The position numbers and the translations under genes were made by a program. Positions 51,580 to 61,527 of a DNA stretch of 64,000 nucleotides are shown here, piece after piece; position 1 is the first letter of the stretch, and every line of letters starts with the position of its first letter. Source of the stretch: Bacillota bacterium (GTDB taxonomy: Bacteria; Bacillota; Desulfotomaculia; Desulfotomaculales; Desulfohalotomaculaceae); NCBI GenBank assembly GCA_009711615.1, contig VENI01000009.1:372001-436000 (forward strand), given 5' to 3'. The notes beneath the pieces were generated by a model. It was not told the origin of the DNA, searched no databases, and worked only from the letters and a program-made list of their open reading frames with translations.

Positions 51580-52557
51580 TCACCTCAGCATTTCTACAAA
51601 GGAGTCCAGTCTCATCCGGGTACGGGCATCCAATTTATTGGGCTTGTCCCCTTCCAGCGTTAATACTGGTACATCAAGCTTTTGGCGCACTATCATATCT
51701 TCAATCTGTCGATAGCAAAAACTCTGAGCATAGTGAATTATACCGTCCAATTGACGTAGCTTAATTTGTTCCTTAACATCCTGCAGTCGGTAAAAAATCC
51801 CGTAAGGGTAAGAATAAAGGCGGTATTGCTCTACAATGTCTTCATTATTAAATGGCATGGTAAACTGGCGCTGGGTTTCGTTATATACCACCCGGGCCCC
51901 TCGCTCTTCAAGGTAATCATACATGTCATCAACTATGGGAGGAACTCCGATGTATCCCAAGCGAAGGCCGGTATTTAGTGCTGGTTTCTTCTCCAGCCCA
52001 TTCAGGAAGTTATCCATTTCTTGGGCAAATACTTCCGGGTCACCATTGAAGTCACTACATGACACTTGGTAGAGGTGATTATCCCATCCGGTGATGCGGT
52101 TTCCTTTCCAGGTTAATTCATCCATCTTCCATACTTTTTGACGCACTTGGTCCAGGCGCTCTTTTTCTCTTTTGACTTGCTGCCAGGTTACCCCAAAGGC
52201 TTCCATTAGTTTTTCCATTTGCAGCTTTAGTAAGTCATGATCTCGGTCATAGGGGTAGGCAAAGGGAATTACCCTTACCCCGGATAGTTCTAATGTTTCC
52301 ATCAGAGCATGGGTATTGCTGCAGTCTCCTTGGGTTACTGCAACCAGTGTGTTAATATCATCACTTCGGATAACCGTGGTGTAAAGGCCTTTTATCCAGG
52401 CACAGATGTTCCGGGGATAACCGGCTATCTCTGCTTCTTCCACCATCCCCTGAGGGTTTTCGCTGGTAATAAAAATGTTGTTTAAATCCACCGGCACCAT
52501 TCCGGCTGCGTAAATAATTTCCGCCGGAATAGTAGTGGTAATACCTACTTTCTCCAT
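51580..52557 (-). CDS. 2-Hydroxyacyl-CoA dehydratase D-component-like protein
   Basis: 325 residues from ATG 52557 (AAGG nine bases upstream); the ATG at 52566 overlaps the preceding stop as ATGA and is an alternative. Motifs EKVGITTTIPAEIIYAAGMV, GYPRNICAWIKGLYTT, VTQGDCSNTHALMETL and IHYAQSFCYRQIEDMIV place one Cys in each segment, three candidate cluster ligands. It is single, whereas classical dehydratases have two such subunits (HgdA and HgdB). Co-located with activator and glutamate mutase genes. Substrate unknown. Confidence 0.85.
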   Translation of the reverse strand: MEKVGITTTIPAEIIYAAGMVPVDLNNIFITSENPQGMVEEAEIAGYPRNICAWIKGLYTTVIRSDDINTLVAVTQGDCSNTHALMETLELSGVRVIPFAYPYDRDHDLLKLQMEKLMEAFGVTWQQVKREKERLDQVRQKVWKMDELTWKGNRITGWDNHLYQVSCSDFNGDPEVFAQEMDNFLNGLEKKPALNTGLRLGYIGVPPIVDDMYDYLEERGARVVYNETQRQFTMPFNNEDIVEQYRLYSYPYGIFYRLQDVKEQIKLRQLDGIIHYAQSFCYRQIEDMIVRQKLDVPVLTLEGDKPNKLDARTRMRLDSFVEMLR

Positions 52558-52562
52558 ATCTT

Positions 52563-53804
52563 TCATCCTTTTGAACGCAGTATTGCCTGCAATCTACTCA
52601 TTTCGTTGTAGACCACCATCATGGCATCGTCCACCGACATACCCGGCTTGGCCAGCATTTGATCAGGACGAGTAGCCATGGCAGCGTGGACGCATATCTG
52701 TGCCGATCGTTCTGTTTCATTACAGGTGCCGCCTTGGTAAGCCCCAACACCATTTTCTCTAGCGTATAAAACTGCCTCTATGGTATTATTTATGCCCCCT
52801 AGGTCAGGTGTTTTAATCTGTACCATGTGACCAGCCCCTGCATCTACAAACTCTTTAATATCCTCTAATGTGTTGCACCATTCATCAGCAACCACCGACA
52901 CGTTAATGCCTTTTTGTTCCACTGACCTACTTATGTTATGCAGTGCTTCTATTTGTTTTGACCTACTGCCCACATCCATCGGCCCTTCGATGCGCAGTTC
53001 CAGCGGGGCAGCGGCTTCTTCCAGCCGGCCTAAGTAACTGGCCATCTGTTCTATATTATCATTAAACAATTGTCCGATTGTGCCATAAACATCTATATGT
53101 AGTATCGGGCGATAATCTCTTCCACCCAGTTTTTCTACCCGTCCTTTCAACCAGCTGACATAATCCAGCAGCTTTTCACCATCCTGGCCCACTTTGTCAA
53201 CCAAGTTGTTTATTAATCCGTGGGGAAGTATATCTGCCTTCTTGATAATTGCCTTGTCAGCATTATAGTACCGTTCTTCTCCGGTCTGGGCAAAGATTGG
53301 TATCGGTTCTGCCGACAGTGGCGCGTTGTATTCTTCTGCCACCACTTCTGCCATGGTAGTTTTTTTACTTAGTGCTGCTGCATGTAGCAGTGCCTGGGTC
53401 ACCCCGTAGCGTATGGCAGTGTGAAACCTGCTGCCGTCATTGTGGCGCAGACGGTCGAACTCTTCCGCAAGAGGTTTAAATTCTACCACATCTCTACCCA
53501 TCAGTCGCGGTGCCAGTTCCTGTTCAATTACTGGAATAAAGTCGCTGGCCAGAAAAAGCGGGTCCCGACCACCGGCACCAGAATACTGTACAGCAGCACA
53601 GTCCCCGAAAGCAATACTTCCGTCTTCCAGTTCCAGCATAATAGATATCGATTCACCCCGTTGCCGAACCGCGTTAAAACCTGGGGTTTGCGGTTCACCA
53701 AGAAGGGCAAAACCATCTTTGCTAACCCCTCTTTTGATTGCCTTTTGATCATCAAAATAAAAACCGGTTAAACCGGGAGAGGCCAGTACTTTAGTTATCT
53801 TCAA
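52563..53804 (-). CDS. mal: Methylaspartate ammonia-lyase
   Basis: 413 residues from TTG 53804 (AAGG eight bases upstream), the same length as the clostridial enzyme; GTG 53813 would overlap the ribosome site. Deaminates 3-methylaspartate to mesaconate. Key marks: SPGLTGFYFDDQKAIKRG, FGDCAAVQYSGAGGRDPLFL, the His in ILPHGLINN, metal ligands in ILHIDVYGTIGQ and RIEGPMD, and the catalytic Lys in VQIKTPDLGG. Enolase superfamily. Follows glmE and is co-directional with the mutase genes. Confidence 0.96.
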   Translation of the reverse strand: MKITKVLASPGLTGFYFDDQKAIKRGVSKDGFALLGEPQTPGFNAVRQRGESISIMLELEDGSIAFGDCAAVQYSGAGGRDPLFLASDFIPVIEQELAPRLMGRDVVEFKPLAEEFDRLRHNDGSRFHTAIRYGVTQALLHAAALSKKTTMAEVVAEEYNAPLSAEPIPIFAQTGEERYYNADKAIIKKADILPHGLINNLVDKVGQDGEKLLDYVSWLKGRVEKLGGRDYRPILHIDVYGTIGQLFNDNIEQMASYLGRLEEAAAPLELRIEGPMDVGSRSKQIEALHNISRSVEQKGINVSVVADEWCNTLEDIKEFVDAGAGHMVQIKTPDLGGINNTIEAVLYARENGVGAYQGGTCNETERSAQICVHAAMATRPDQMLAKPGMSVDDAMMVVYNEMSRLQAILRSKG

Positions 53805-53854
53805 TCTTTTCACCTTCTTCTAAAGATGTATGTAGCGGCAAGGCCGACCGCACT

Positions 53855-55312
53855 TTAGCGCGGACGGCCCACTAACATTCCTTTACCAATGGCATAAATA
53901 TCGTCTATCACCATCTGAAAACTGGGTTCTCTTCCTTCCTTACGACCTCGATCTGCAATCTTTTCTTTATGAAAATCTATTACTTCCTTGTTAAAGGGTA
54001 GGTTACCAAAATCAAGCATTCTAACGGCACCGTTATTGTCCCTGGCCGGAAGCAATTTTCCGTAATTCATTCTGCTGGGTGCAAAGGGTACATCTAATAT
54101 ACCCGCCTGGAAAGCCCTGGCTGAACCCAGAGCCAGATTACCCTCTCCAAATTCAATCACTCGGTCTAATATCATCCGTACTTCTTTAATAATTATTTCT
54201 TTTTCTTGCTGCAGTTCCGCACTTTCCGGCAGACTTTGGTCTTTCAGCATGTTCAATGTCTGCCTTGTGGCCTTAATTCCTGCAGCATTGGCTTCTTTAG
54301 TGGGTACACCCATAGCTTCATGAGGTGTTTTTACAATTACTTTGGTAGCTTTGGCCAGTGCTGCAGTGGCTGCACCCCAGCCAATCACCCCAAAGGCCTT
54401 GTTCTCATCTTGTGGAAAACCGCCCATCCACTGATGGAATACAGTGGATAACTCAACGTCCTTATACCCATATTCATCCAGGTATTCCCTGGCCAGTTCC
54501 TTTAATGTTATTATTGCCGCCACATCTTGGTATAGGTTACCGCACTGGCCATAGCCCAAGGTTAAGCTCTTTACCCCCTGCTGTGCCGCCAGCAAGCTTT
54601 CAATGATACCAATACTATGGGAAATACAAGGGGGCACCAGCGTACCAGTTAGCGGACCAAAAGGTTCCCGGTTAATGGTGATACCCTGTTCCTGATAATA
54701 TCCAATTAGGCGATCTATATACTGCCAGTGGGCTAGTGAACGCTCCAATGGCACATTTTTAGCATAAGGAATATTGTATGAAATGCCGCCACCTTCAAAA
54801 CTAGTAAAACCACCTGCCACCGTCACTTCTGCCAGTAATCTGGCATCCGGTGTGCCATGGCGCACTTGTACCGGAACCTCCAAAGACTCAATCACTTCCC
54901 GGCAAGCAGATACACCGTGGTTTAGAGCAGGAAAGCCATTAAGCATGGAACGGCCTTCCATACGACTTTCATCTATACCCTTTTGAGCCTCACTATAGCG
55001 ATTTTGCCTGGTGTAACTGTCAATTGTAGTAGGCAGGCAGTCTGCCTCCCCTTCCTTTTCCAGGTACTGCAGAAGTTCTATTTGCTCCTGGACTAACGCC
55101 ACTCCAGCCCTTGGTTGGGCCAGTGTACGTCCTTCTTCTTCTGCACTTTTCAAAAGTTCTGGAAAACGACGGTACGGTGCCAGTTTCTTGTGATATTCCA
55201 CCGCTTCATCAAGATCCACTTCTTGGCCAGTGGGCCACGCCTGCAAAACTTCCTGCCGCTGCTGGTTAAACTGCTCCCAATCTATCTTTTCCTTAGCGAG
55301 ATCAGTCTCCAC
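53855..55312 (-). CDS. glmE: Glutamate mutase epsilon subunit
   Basis: 485 residues from GTG 55312 (GGGGGAG seven bases upstream), close to the 483 of the clostridial subunit. The coenzyme-B12-dependent catalytic barrel: [40 protein letters not shown] and [20 protein letters not shown]. The subunit binds glutamate and the adenosyl group, and the sigma subunit supplies cobalamin. Lies between glmL and mal. Confidence 0.96.
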   Translation of the reverse strand: METDLAKEKIDWEQFNQQRQEVLQAWPTGQEVDLDEAVEYHKKLAPYRRFPELLKSAEEEGRTLAQPRAGVALVQEQIELLQYLEKEGEADCLPTTIDSYTRQNRYSEAQKGIDESRMEGRSMLNGFPALNHGVSACREVIESLEVPVQVRHGTPDARLLAEVTVAGGFTSFEGGGISYNIPYAKNVPLERSLAHWQYIDRLIGYYQEQGITINREPFGPLTGTLVPPCISHSIGIIESLLAAQQGVKSLTLGYGQCGNLYQDVAAIITLKELAREYLDEYGYKDVELSTVFHQWMGGFPQDENKAFGVIGWGAATAALAKATKVIVKTPHEAMGVPTKEANAAGIKATRQTLNMLKDQSLPESAELQQEKEIIIKEVRMILDRVIEFGEGNLALGSARAFQAGILDVPFAPSRMNYGKLLPARDNNGAVRMLDFGNLPFNKEVIDFHKEKIADRGRKEGREPSFQMVIDDIYAIGKGMLVGRPR

Positions 55313-55388
55313 TAGTTCACTCCCCCTATTGTGTTTAATATATTTGTTAATGTTAGGCATCCAGAATTTCAGGCAATAAAATAGTTTT

Positions 55389-56807
55389 CTATTGTGAATT
55401 CTGACTCCTGACTCCTAACTCCTGAATACTCACAATATATTTTTTCATAATGCGTAAGGACTTTTCCGGCTCCACTTCAGCCAATAGTCCCATGGAAGCC
55501 ATTATGTAACTTTCATCCAGTAAAAATTCAGGTTTCCTTGGCTTTAATAATGTTGGGTCTTCTTCATTAAAAAGAGTGGACTGTAAAATTTCCTTGGGCT
55601 GGGAGTGTTCAACTATCACCCCGCCGGTTCCAATAACGTAAGGTGTTTCCGTTAAATCTTTTCCATGCTGCACATAACTGGCACCAAAGGGGGTCCACAC
55701 CACCTCAAGCGTTCCTACATGCCTTTCCACAGCCATTCCGGCACAGTACGTAGCCATAGCCGTTTCAATTTTTAATTCTTCTTCATCTTGAGGCAACAAG
55801 CTGTAATTATTATGCACATCATTAATATATTTTTTTACCCGATCAATATGAACATTGGTTAGTTTTTCAAATTCCTTTTGATTAATTGTTTCAAGAAGGG
55901 ATGTTGCACTCACCCGCATACCTAAGTCACCTTCTACAGTACGCTTGGCAAAGGGTTGTGGCAGTCCCCGATAGCTAACCCCACTTCTGGTGGGTAATCC
56001 TTCGGCCAGCGAATGTACATCGGTGGTGGCCCCGCCAATATCAACCACTACCAGGTCACCCAAGCCCTGCTCTCCTTCACAGCCGGTAGAAAGAAGTTGT
56101 GCAGCGTTTAACACAGCAGCTGGTGTAGGCATTAATATTCGTTCTATAAAAGCTTCTGCCCTCTTTAGCCCTTTTGCTGCTATGATTGTTTCTAAAAACA
56201 CCTGGCGAATTAATCTTCTGGCGGGAATAACATTGAGTTTTTCTAATTCCGGAAGAACATTTTCAGTAATCAGTGCTTCTTTGCCGGCTTTGGTAAGAAT
56301 TTGCTTTGCTTCCTCCGCCACAACTTTATTCCCAGCTACAATGATGGTGGGTTTAACAATGCTTTCCGCCATCATCCGGGCGTTGTGCAAAATGACATCT
56401 TTGTTTCCACCATCAGTGCCTCCAGCTAACAGCACTATTTCAGGCTTCGCACTCTCTATCTCGTTTATTTCCTGTATGGACAGTTCATGGGCATACACTC
56501 CCAGCACCCGGGCACCTGCACCTAAAGCCGCCTGCTTTGCAGCTTCCACCGTAAGATCTTTTACCAACCCCACTGCCACAATGCGCAGACCTCCTGCAGC
56601 ACTGCTACAGGCCAGTTTATATTTATACTCAGGTTGGCAACCCAACTGTTGTTCAGCTTTATCCTTGGCTTGCAGCAACCCTTCCATGATGTTTTTCTCT
56701 ACAGTGGTGCGAGCCCGGGCCGTGGCCACAATTGTTTCTTGATCTAAGTCAACCACTGACACTTTGGTATAAGTACTGCCAAAATCAATTAGAAGGGCTA
56801 AACTCAT
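55389..56807 (-). CDS. glmL: Glutamate mutase-associated chaperone/ATPase GlmL
   Basis: 472 residues. ASKHA-type ATPase: [58 protein letters not shown] and [17 protein letters not shown]. GlmL/MutL proteins are thought to protect or reactivate glutamate mutase. The last 12 residues ([12 protein letters not shown]) are encoded by a TGACTCC heptamer repeat, so the natural C-terminus has been extended by a repeat insertion. Confidence 0.93.
   Translation of the reverse strand: MSLALLIDFGSTYTKVSVVDLDQETIVATARARTTVEKNIMEGLLQAKDKAEQQLGCQPEYKYKLACSSAAGGLRIVAVGLVKDLTVEAAKQAALGAGARVLGVYAHELSIQEINEIESAKPEIVLLAGGTDGGNKDVILHNARMMAESIVKPTIIVAGNKVVAEEAKQILTKAGKEALITENVLPELEKLNVIPARRLIRQVFLETIIAAKGLKRAEAFIERILMPTPAAVLNAAQLLSTGCEGEQGLGDLVVVDIGGATTDVHSLAEGLPTRSGVSYRGLPQPFAKRTVEGDLGMRVSATSLLETINQKEFEKLTNVHIDRVKKYINDVHNNYSLLPQDEEELKIETAMATYCAGMAVERHVGTLEVVWTPFGASYVQHGKDLTETPYVIGTGGVIVEHSQPKEILQSTLFNEEDPTLLKPRKPEFLLDESYIMASMGLLAEVEPEKSLRIMKKYIVSIQELGVRSQNSQ
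55399..55426. repeat. TGACTCC heptamer repeat in the 3' end of glmL
   Basis: Plus strand TTCTGACTCCTGACTCCTAA then CTCCTGAA: three heptamer units. Related shorter arrays occur at 56887-56910 (glmS stop), 57438-57463 and 63050-63073. Confidence 0.7.
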
Positions 56808-56886
56808 AGTTAAAACACCCCGTTTTTGTCTTTAAAACCTTATTCCTATTCAAAGTCATACAATCAAAACAACAAACCGTTCTCTT

Positions 56887-56910
56887 ATTCTAACTTCTTA
56901 CTCCTGAGCA
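56887..56910. repeat. Heptamer repeat remnant at the glmS stop
   Basis: ATTCTAACTTCTTACTCCTGA, a degenerate two-to-three unit array that provides the last codons and stop of glmS. Confidence 0.5.
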
Positions 56911-57326
56911 ATCATAAAATCTTTATTTATATCATCTATCACATCCTGGGGCATGGTACCAGGTGGGTAGGCTCGGTCAAATCCCATGTTAATAAATTTT
57001 TTCTCTGTTTCCTTCCAGTCTTGCTTGCCAACCACCAGGTTTCCGCCAACATAAAGTTTGACATTATCAAGCCCCGCTTCAACAGTTTTTTCTTTTAACC
57101 CACGACAGTCAATCTCACCGTGACCATATAACGATGAAACCACTATTACATTTGCATTGGTTTCAATGGCAGCGTTGATAAATTCCTCCTGGGAGGCCAT
57201 TACCCCAATATTGATAACTTCAAAACCTGCTTCACCCAGTGCATGATGTAAGATCCGGTTACCCACCGCATGTACATCTGCCCCAATAACACCCAGCACA
57301 ACGGAAATATTTTTATTCTTAACCAT
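56898..57326 (-). CDS. glmS: Glutamate mutase sigma (cobalamin-binding) subunit
   Basis: 142 residues from ATG 57326 (GGAGGTGA nearby). B12-binding Rossmann domain with the DxHxxG motif in [20 protein letters not shown], then [35 protein letters not shown] and [14 protein letters not shown]. First gene of the mutase operon. No cobalamin riboswitch core was recognised in the 57327-57537 leader. Confidence 0.95.
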   Translation of the reverse strand: MVKNKNISVVLGVIGADVHAVGNRILHHALGEAGFEVINIGVMASQEEFINAAIETNANVIVVSSLYGHGEIDCRGLKEKTVEAGLDNVKLYVGGNLVVGKQDWKETEKKFINMGFDRAYPPGTMPQDVIDDINKDFMIAQE

Positions 57327-57437
57327 ATGGAAAATCACCTCCACAGCAGCAGGGCATAGAAAATAGTTGTCTGCAATATATCTTATTTTCTCTAGCTTGT
57401 AAAATGTTCCTGCTTTTTATCCAAATTATATAAATGC

Positions 57438-57463
57438 AGGAGTTAGTAATTAGGAGTTAGGAG
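57438..57463. repeat. Heptamer repeat upstream of glmS
   Basis: AGGAGTTAGTAATTAGGAGTTAGGAG: repeat of the same GGAGTTA/GGAGTCA family, opposite orientation to the glmL array. Confidence 0.5.
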
Positions 57464-57479
57464 ATAGAATATAAAACAA

Positions 57480-57522
57480 AAGCGCATTAAATCGCCCTTT
57501 GCGAATAACGCGCCTTTTAAAG
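57480..57522 (-). terminator. Terminator of the amidase gene
   Basis: AAAAGGCGCGTTATTCGC pairs imperfectly with GCGATTTAATGCGCTTTT, followed by GTTTT on the minus strand, about 16 bases past the stop. Confidence 0.65.
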
Positions 57523-57537
57523 CATTTTTAATAATTA

Positions 57538-59622
57538 TTATTTCCCAAAGTATGCATTAATTCCTTTGGCGATTGATTCGGCCACTTTTTGTCTGAAGGC
57601 TTCATTGGCCAGCAGTTGTTCTTCCCTTGGATTACTCATGTATGCTGTTTCCACCAATACCGAAGGCATGTCTGTACCCCTTAACACAGCAAAGTTAGCC
57701 TGCCTAATTCCTTTATCCACTAGCCCTAAATTATTTACCATTTCAGTTTGGATGCTTTGGGCCAAACGTCTACGGTCAGCCATTTGTTCGTAGAGCTGCG
57801 CTTTACTGTAAGGAGCATAATAGTAAGTGCTTGTACCGCTGGTAGACGGATTAGGGTTGGCGTTGGAATGGATGCTGACAAAAATGTCTGCATTACCATG
57901 GTTAGCCAATTCCGGTCTTTGATGTAAATCCACTGTCCTGTCACTAAAGCGGCTCAGTTGAACATTTGCACCCTGTTGTTTTAAAATGGCAGAAAGTTTG
58001 AGTGCCATATCTAAATTAACATGTTCTTCCCAAATGGAACGGCTGTATCCTGGGGCACCGGGGTCGTTACCTCCATGGCCAGGATCAATGAATATCACTT
58101 TATCTTCTACGTTCTGGTTATATTCAGTACGGTAAATTTCTATGGTTAATACCCTACCGTTTTCTGCCGTACTGGTACTGTAGTGAACAGGACCTGTTAA
58201 GTCTAATACTAAGCGAGAAATCACTGGCTCGTCACTGAACTGGCCAGTTCGATACCGCTGCACCGATTCAGTTTCCACCTTTTCTTCCTCTGGCAACTCA
58301 CCTAACGCCACATCTTCAAAGTTAAACACCAACCTGTTAGGGTTACTGAGCATGAAAGTACTGTGTTTTAGCGGAATATCAGCTTCCACTGTAATAATAG
58401 TTTTTTCATCTTCTTCATCCACATCAATATCAGTCACCCTGGGAAAGTCTTCGTCTAAGTCGACATCTTCACTATCTTCATCCTTGGAATCATCATCTTC
58501 CATTGGTGCTTTGGCTTCTGGGGGTAGCCAGCTAATCAAGTCTTCTTCAGATGGGGTATTATCCCTATCTGCATCTCCCCGGGATGGTGTTGTCCGATCA
58601 GATGAAGGCACTGTTACTTCTGTAATCTCACCCAACCATCCAGCCACCCAGCCTTCCTGACCGTCTGGCAATTTAAGTTTATACCAATCTCCAGAGGTTC
58701 CCAGCAGTTGATACCGCTCTCCCTCATCTACCATACCCATCTCTTGATTACTAATGCCAGGGCCATTGCGCACGTTAACGTAATTAGCTGTAATAACTAC
58801 ATATTTGCGAATTTCACCGGCATTATCTGTAGTGGATTCAGCAGGTTCTGGCAGGGGTGCATTCTCTTCCCGCACTAACCATCCCGCCACCCAGGCAGTT
58901 TGGCCGCTACTTGTCTTTACTTTATACCAGTCTCCCTTTTTCTCAAGGAGCGACATTTCGTCTCCCTTGTCAACCGTTTTAACCACTGGGTGACCGGTTC
59001 CGGCACCTTGACGCAAATTAACGTTGCTAGCCGTTATAACCACACTTTTACCGATAACATTATTACTAGCAGAGTTAGATACGCTAACTAACCACCCGGC
59101 AATCCAAGCGGTTTTTCCAGTTGACGTTTTTATCTTGTACCAGTCACCTTTATTATCCAATATTGATAATGTATCACCTTTGTCTACCATTCCCATTGTG
59201 GAATAGCTTGTACCTGGGCCTCCCCGCAAATTAACATCGGTGGCATTAACCACCGCTGTTTTACCGGATGCCCCCCCTGCTCTTGAAACATTTGAAGAAG
59301 TGGTTTGTACATCTATCAACCAACCAGCAATCCACAATGCTTGTCCGTTTTTTGATTGTACTTTGTACCAATCTCCTTTTTGGCCCAGTACTCTAAGCTT
59401 GTCCCCCCGGTAAACCTTGCCTTTAATTAGGTGGTTTGTACCAGGGCCACTTCTAAGGTTAACGTACTTCCCGGTAACAATAGCACTTTCAGGTGCTGCA
59501 GCTTCGGCAATAGACGTTTGTAAGTGAAATGTTGTTGTGTCTGCCGGCCAAGTTAAACATAAAGTTCCGATAGCAACAATAACTGTAGACCTAACCACTT
59601 TATGTAATATTTTATTCTTCAA
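57538..59622 (-). CDS. N-acetylmuramoyl-L-alanine amidase with four SH3b domains
   Basis: 694 residues. A signal peptide (about 1-40) is followed by four SH3_3 repeats of about 65 residues (each like GKYVNLRSGPGTNHLIKGKV ending in KVQSKNGQALWIAGWL), a Ser/Asp-rich linker (about 345-400), an AMIN domain (VTDIDVDEEDEKTIITVEAD) and Amidase_3. Zinc ligands are in FIDPGHGGNDPGA (His), WEEHVNLDMAL (Glu) and VSIHSNANP (His), and the catalytic Glu in SVLVETAYMSN. It cleaves the bond between muramic acid and the peptide stem outside the cell, for division or spore release. Adjacent GerM suggests sporulation-related control. Confidence 0.95.
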   Translation of the reverse strand: MKNKILHKVVRSTVIVAIGTLCLTWPADTTTFHLQTSIAEAAAPESAIVTGKYVNLRSGPGTNHLIKGKVYRGDKLRVLGQKGDWYKVQSKNGQALWIAGWLIDVQTTSSNVSRAGGASGKTAVVNATDVNLRGGPGTSYSTMGMVDKGDTLSILDNKGDWYKIKTSTGKTAWIAGWLVSVSNSASNNVIGKSVVITASNVNLRQGAGTGHPVVKTVDKGDEMSLLEKKGDWYKVKTSSGQTAWVAGWLVREENAPLPEPAESTTDNAGEIRKYVVITANYVNVRNGPGISNQEMGMVDEGERYQLLGTSGDWYKLKLPDGQEGWVAGWLGEITEVTVPSSDRTTPSRGDADRDNTPSEEDLISWLPPEAKAPMEDDDSKDEDSEDVDLDEDFPRVTDIDVDEEDEKTIITVEADIPLKHSTFMLSNPNRLVFNFEDVALGELPEEEKVETESVQRYRTGQFSDEPVISRLVLDLTGPVHYSTSTAENGRVLTIEIYRTEYNQNVEDKVIFIDPGHGGNDPGAPGYSRSIWEEHVNLDMALKLSAILKQQGANVQLSRFSDRTVDLHQRPELANHGNADIFVSIHSNANPNPSTSGTSTYYYAPYSKAQLYEQMADRRRLAQSIQTEMVNNLGLVDKGIRQANFAVLRGTDMPSVLVETAYMSNPREEQLLANEAFRQKVAESIAKGINAYFGK

Positions 59623-59635
59623 AACTCATCATCCC

Positions 59636-59724
59636 CATAGATAAATTATGGTTCTACTATACTAGACGGGAAAATTCTACATTTCGTTCCGAAATCCTAC
59701 TAGATTACCCATAATTTATCTGTG
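59636..59724. repeat. Long inverted repeat in the amidase leader
   Basis: Arms 59636-59651 (CATAGATAAATTATGG) and 59709-59724 (CCATAATTTATCTGTG) match at 15 of 16 bases, spaced by 57. It could form a leader stem or an operator pair. Confidence 0.45.
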
Positions 59725-59736
59725 GTAAATTATTAC

Positions 59737-59769
59737 AAAACCCGTCATTTGTTACTGATGACGGGTTTT
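59737..59769. terminator. Terminator of gerM
   Basis: 12-bp perfect stem AAAACCCGTCAT / ATGACGGGTTTT with a nine-base loop, 11 bases past the gerM stop. The plus strand has a better T-run (GGCTTTTTT) than the minus. Confidence 0.75.
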
Positions 59770-59780
59770 GGCTTTTTTCC

Positions 59781-60380
59781 TTATTGGGTGCTGGTGATGA
59801 TGGCGTCATCCCGACTTAGGGGGGTACTTACATCAACGTGACCGGCTAGTGTATCTATCTGCTGGCCATTTACCCATATCTGCACTTTCTCCACGGTGGG
59901 AAACTGGGTAAGGGTATTAACTATTGAGTATACACTTAATAGTTCAGTACTGCTGCCGCCGGAGTGATTCTCCTTAAACTCCTGTGACAGGTCCACAGTA
60001 CAAAGTCCGTCTCTAATGTTTATATCTTTTAAACTGGTACCCGGGGGCAATGTGGGTAATAGTCCCGCACTGCCTTCAGGACCTTTGACTAGTTCCTGCA
60101 TGGTCATCCGGGCAATGCCATCCACCTTTGGTACTTCTCGTTGTTGGGCTACCAGAAACCCCTGGTCATTGGCAAAGTAAAGTACCACCGGATACTTTTC
60201 GATAGCATCATCTAGCATCACCACATCTTCTGGTGTTGGTTCTTCATTGGCCTGGTTATCAACCGGTGTAATGGTCACACTGGCTTCTTCATCGTTGTCA
60301 CTTCCACCGCACGCTGAAATACTGGCCAGTATAAGTAGTAAAGTAACTATTAATAAATAACGCTGCACCTTCTTGTACAT
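59781..60380 (-). CDS. GerMN-domain lipoprotein
   Basis: 199 residues. Lipoprotein signal with ILASISACGGSDNDEE lipobox. Acidic linker (about 30-55), then the GerMN domain: VVLYFANDQGFLVAQQREVP, then ARMTMQELVKGPEGSAGLLP, CTVDLSQEFKENHSGGSSTE and VYSIVNTLTQFPTVEKVQIW. GerM-type proteins function on the spore or cell envelope in Bacillus germination and sporulation. It lies directly upstream (in its reading direction) of the amidase gene, which is a plausible partner in wall work. Confidence 0.88.
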   Translation of the reverse strand: MYKKVQRYLLIVTLLLILASISACGGSDNDEEASVTITPVDNQANEEPTPEDVVMLDDAIEKYPVVLYFANDQGFLVAQQREVPKVDGIARMTMQELVKGPEGSAGLLPTLPPGTSLKDINIRDGLCTVDLSQEFKENHSGGSSTELLSVYSIVNTLTQFPTVEKVQIWVNGQQIDTLAGHVDVSTPLSRDDAIITSTQ

Positions 60381-60534
60381 TTTATCCCTCCTACAGTTCT
60401 AACGGTTTATCCCTTGTACAGTACTTATGCAAGTAGTTAATATAATATTCCATATTATGGAATAAATTTTTATTTCTTTCAGATATGCATAAAACTTGAA
60501 TTACAATAGAATAATTTTACTTGGAGGGATATCT

Positions 60535-61479
60535 ATGAGATTAAAGAAAATTCTTTTTACTGTATCTGCACTGTTATTAATCGCAGTCCCCACAGCTGCA
60601 AATGCTGATGAATATCACATTTGCCCAGTTAACTGCGAGAAAGGGAGAACCCTTACCTTGCAGCAGCCTAATTTAACAGGGCCCGATATCAAAGCACTAC
60701 AACGGGAACTGATACAACTGGATTACTACCAAGGTGACATCGATGGTGTTTATGGTATTAAAACGGCCGCTTCTGTGTCAGAATTTCAGACTGACCAGGG
60801 ATTGATTGAAACTGGAATAGTAAACGAAGATACCTGGGATTTGCTTTATGATGAATTAATATCAAAGCAGGAACGCCCGGCTGTAAAGGAAACCACACCT
60901 CCCCCTACTGGAGATATCACTATTGTAGTTGATACTGTAAACCGTACTTTAACACTAATGACCGATGGCGAACCATACAAACAGTTCCGAGTGAGCGTAG
61001 GTAAACCTGAAACCCCAAGCCCGGTTGGAACATGGCATGTAACCAGAAAGGCAAAGGACTGGGGAACTGGTTTCGGTACTCGGTGGATTGGGCTTAACGT
61101 ACGCTGGGGCATGTTTGGCATTCATGGAACCAACAAACCTGGTTCTATTGGTGGTTATGCCAGCCATGGCTGTATTAGAATGCACAATAACAAAGTTGAA
61201 GAGCTATATCCCTGGGTACCAACCAACGCCCCGGTGTATATAGTAGGCAACCCATTTGGTGTTCCGGGACATACCCACAGGGTGTTGTGTGTAGGGGAAA
61301 AGGGCTCCGACGTGGCGGCAGTGCAAGCATATTTAAAACGTCACGGTTATTATGATGTTGAGGTAGATGGTATTTTTGGACCTGGAATGGAAAAAGCAAT
61401 ATTTGATTACCGAAAAGATCAAGGGTTAACAAGGGATAACCGGGTGGATAAAGCAATGTTTGATGCTATGGGGTTGTAA
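60535..61479 (+). CDS. L,D-transpeptidase with two peptidoglycan-binding domains
   Basis: 314 residues from ATG 60535 (GGAGGG six bases upstream). Signal peptide to about residue 25, PG_binding_1 domain (DIKALQRELIQLDYYQGDID), YkuD domain with the catalytic IHGTNKPGSIGGYASHGCIR and MHNNKVEEL, and a second PG_binding_1 domain (SDVAAVQAYLKRHGYYDVEV). Forms meso-A2pm to meso-A2pm cross-links or attaches proteins to the wall. Monocistronic with a terminator. A TATTCCATATTATGGAATA palindrome at 60446-60464 lies in the promoter region shared with divergent gerM. Confidence 0.93.
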   Translation: MRLKKILFTVSALLLIAVPTAANADEYHICPVNCEKGRTLTLQQPNLTGPDIKALQRELIQLDYYQGDIDGVYGIKTAASVSEFQTDQGLIETGIVNEDTWDLLYDELISKQERPAVKETTPPPTGDITIVVDTVNRTLTLMTDGEPYKQFRVSVGKPETPSPVGTWHVTRKAKDWGTGFGTRWIGLNVRWGMFGIHGTNKPGSIGGYASHGCIRMHNNKVEELYPWVPTNAPVYIVGNPFGVPGHTHRVLCVGEKGSDVAAVQAYLKRHGYYDVEVDGIFGPGMEKAIFDYRKDQGLTRDNRVDKAMFDAMGL

Positions 61480-61486
61480 CATGTTT

Positions 61487-61520
61487 AAAGGGGGGCACTC
61501 TAGCGTAGAGTGCCCCTTTT
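61487..61520. terminator. Bidirectional terminator after the L,D-transpeptidase gene
   Basis: GGGGCACTCT pairs with AGAGTGCCCC, flanked by AAAG and TTTT, between the convergent ldt and quinate-dehydrogenase-like genes. Confidence 0.85.
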
Positions 61521-61527
61521 ATATCTT

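Noticed and set aside
55990..56742. 250-codon frame antisense to glmL
   Set aside because: It lies wholly inside glmL on the other strand, has no ribosome site and its translation is Ser/Pro/Ala-rich without motifs; an effect of codon bias.
57327..57537. Cobalamin riboswitch before glmS
   Set aside because: Expected because the mutase is B12-dependent, but the B12-box core (GCCACTG) and other conserved parts are not visible.
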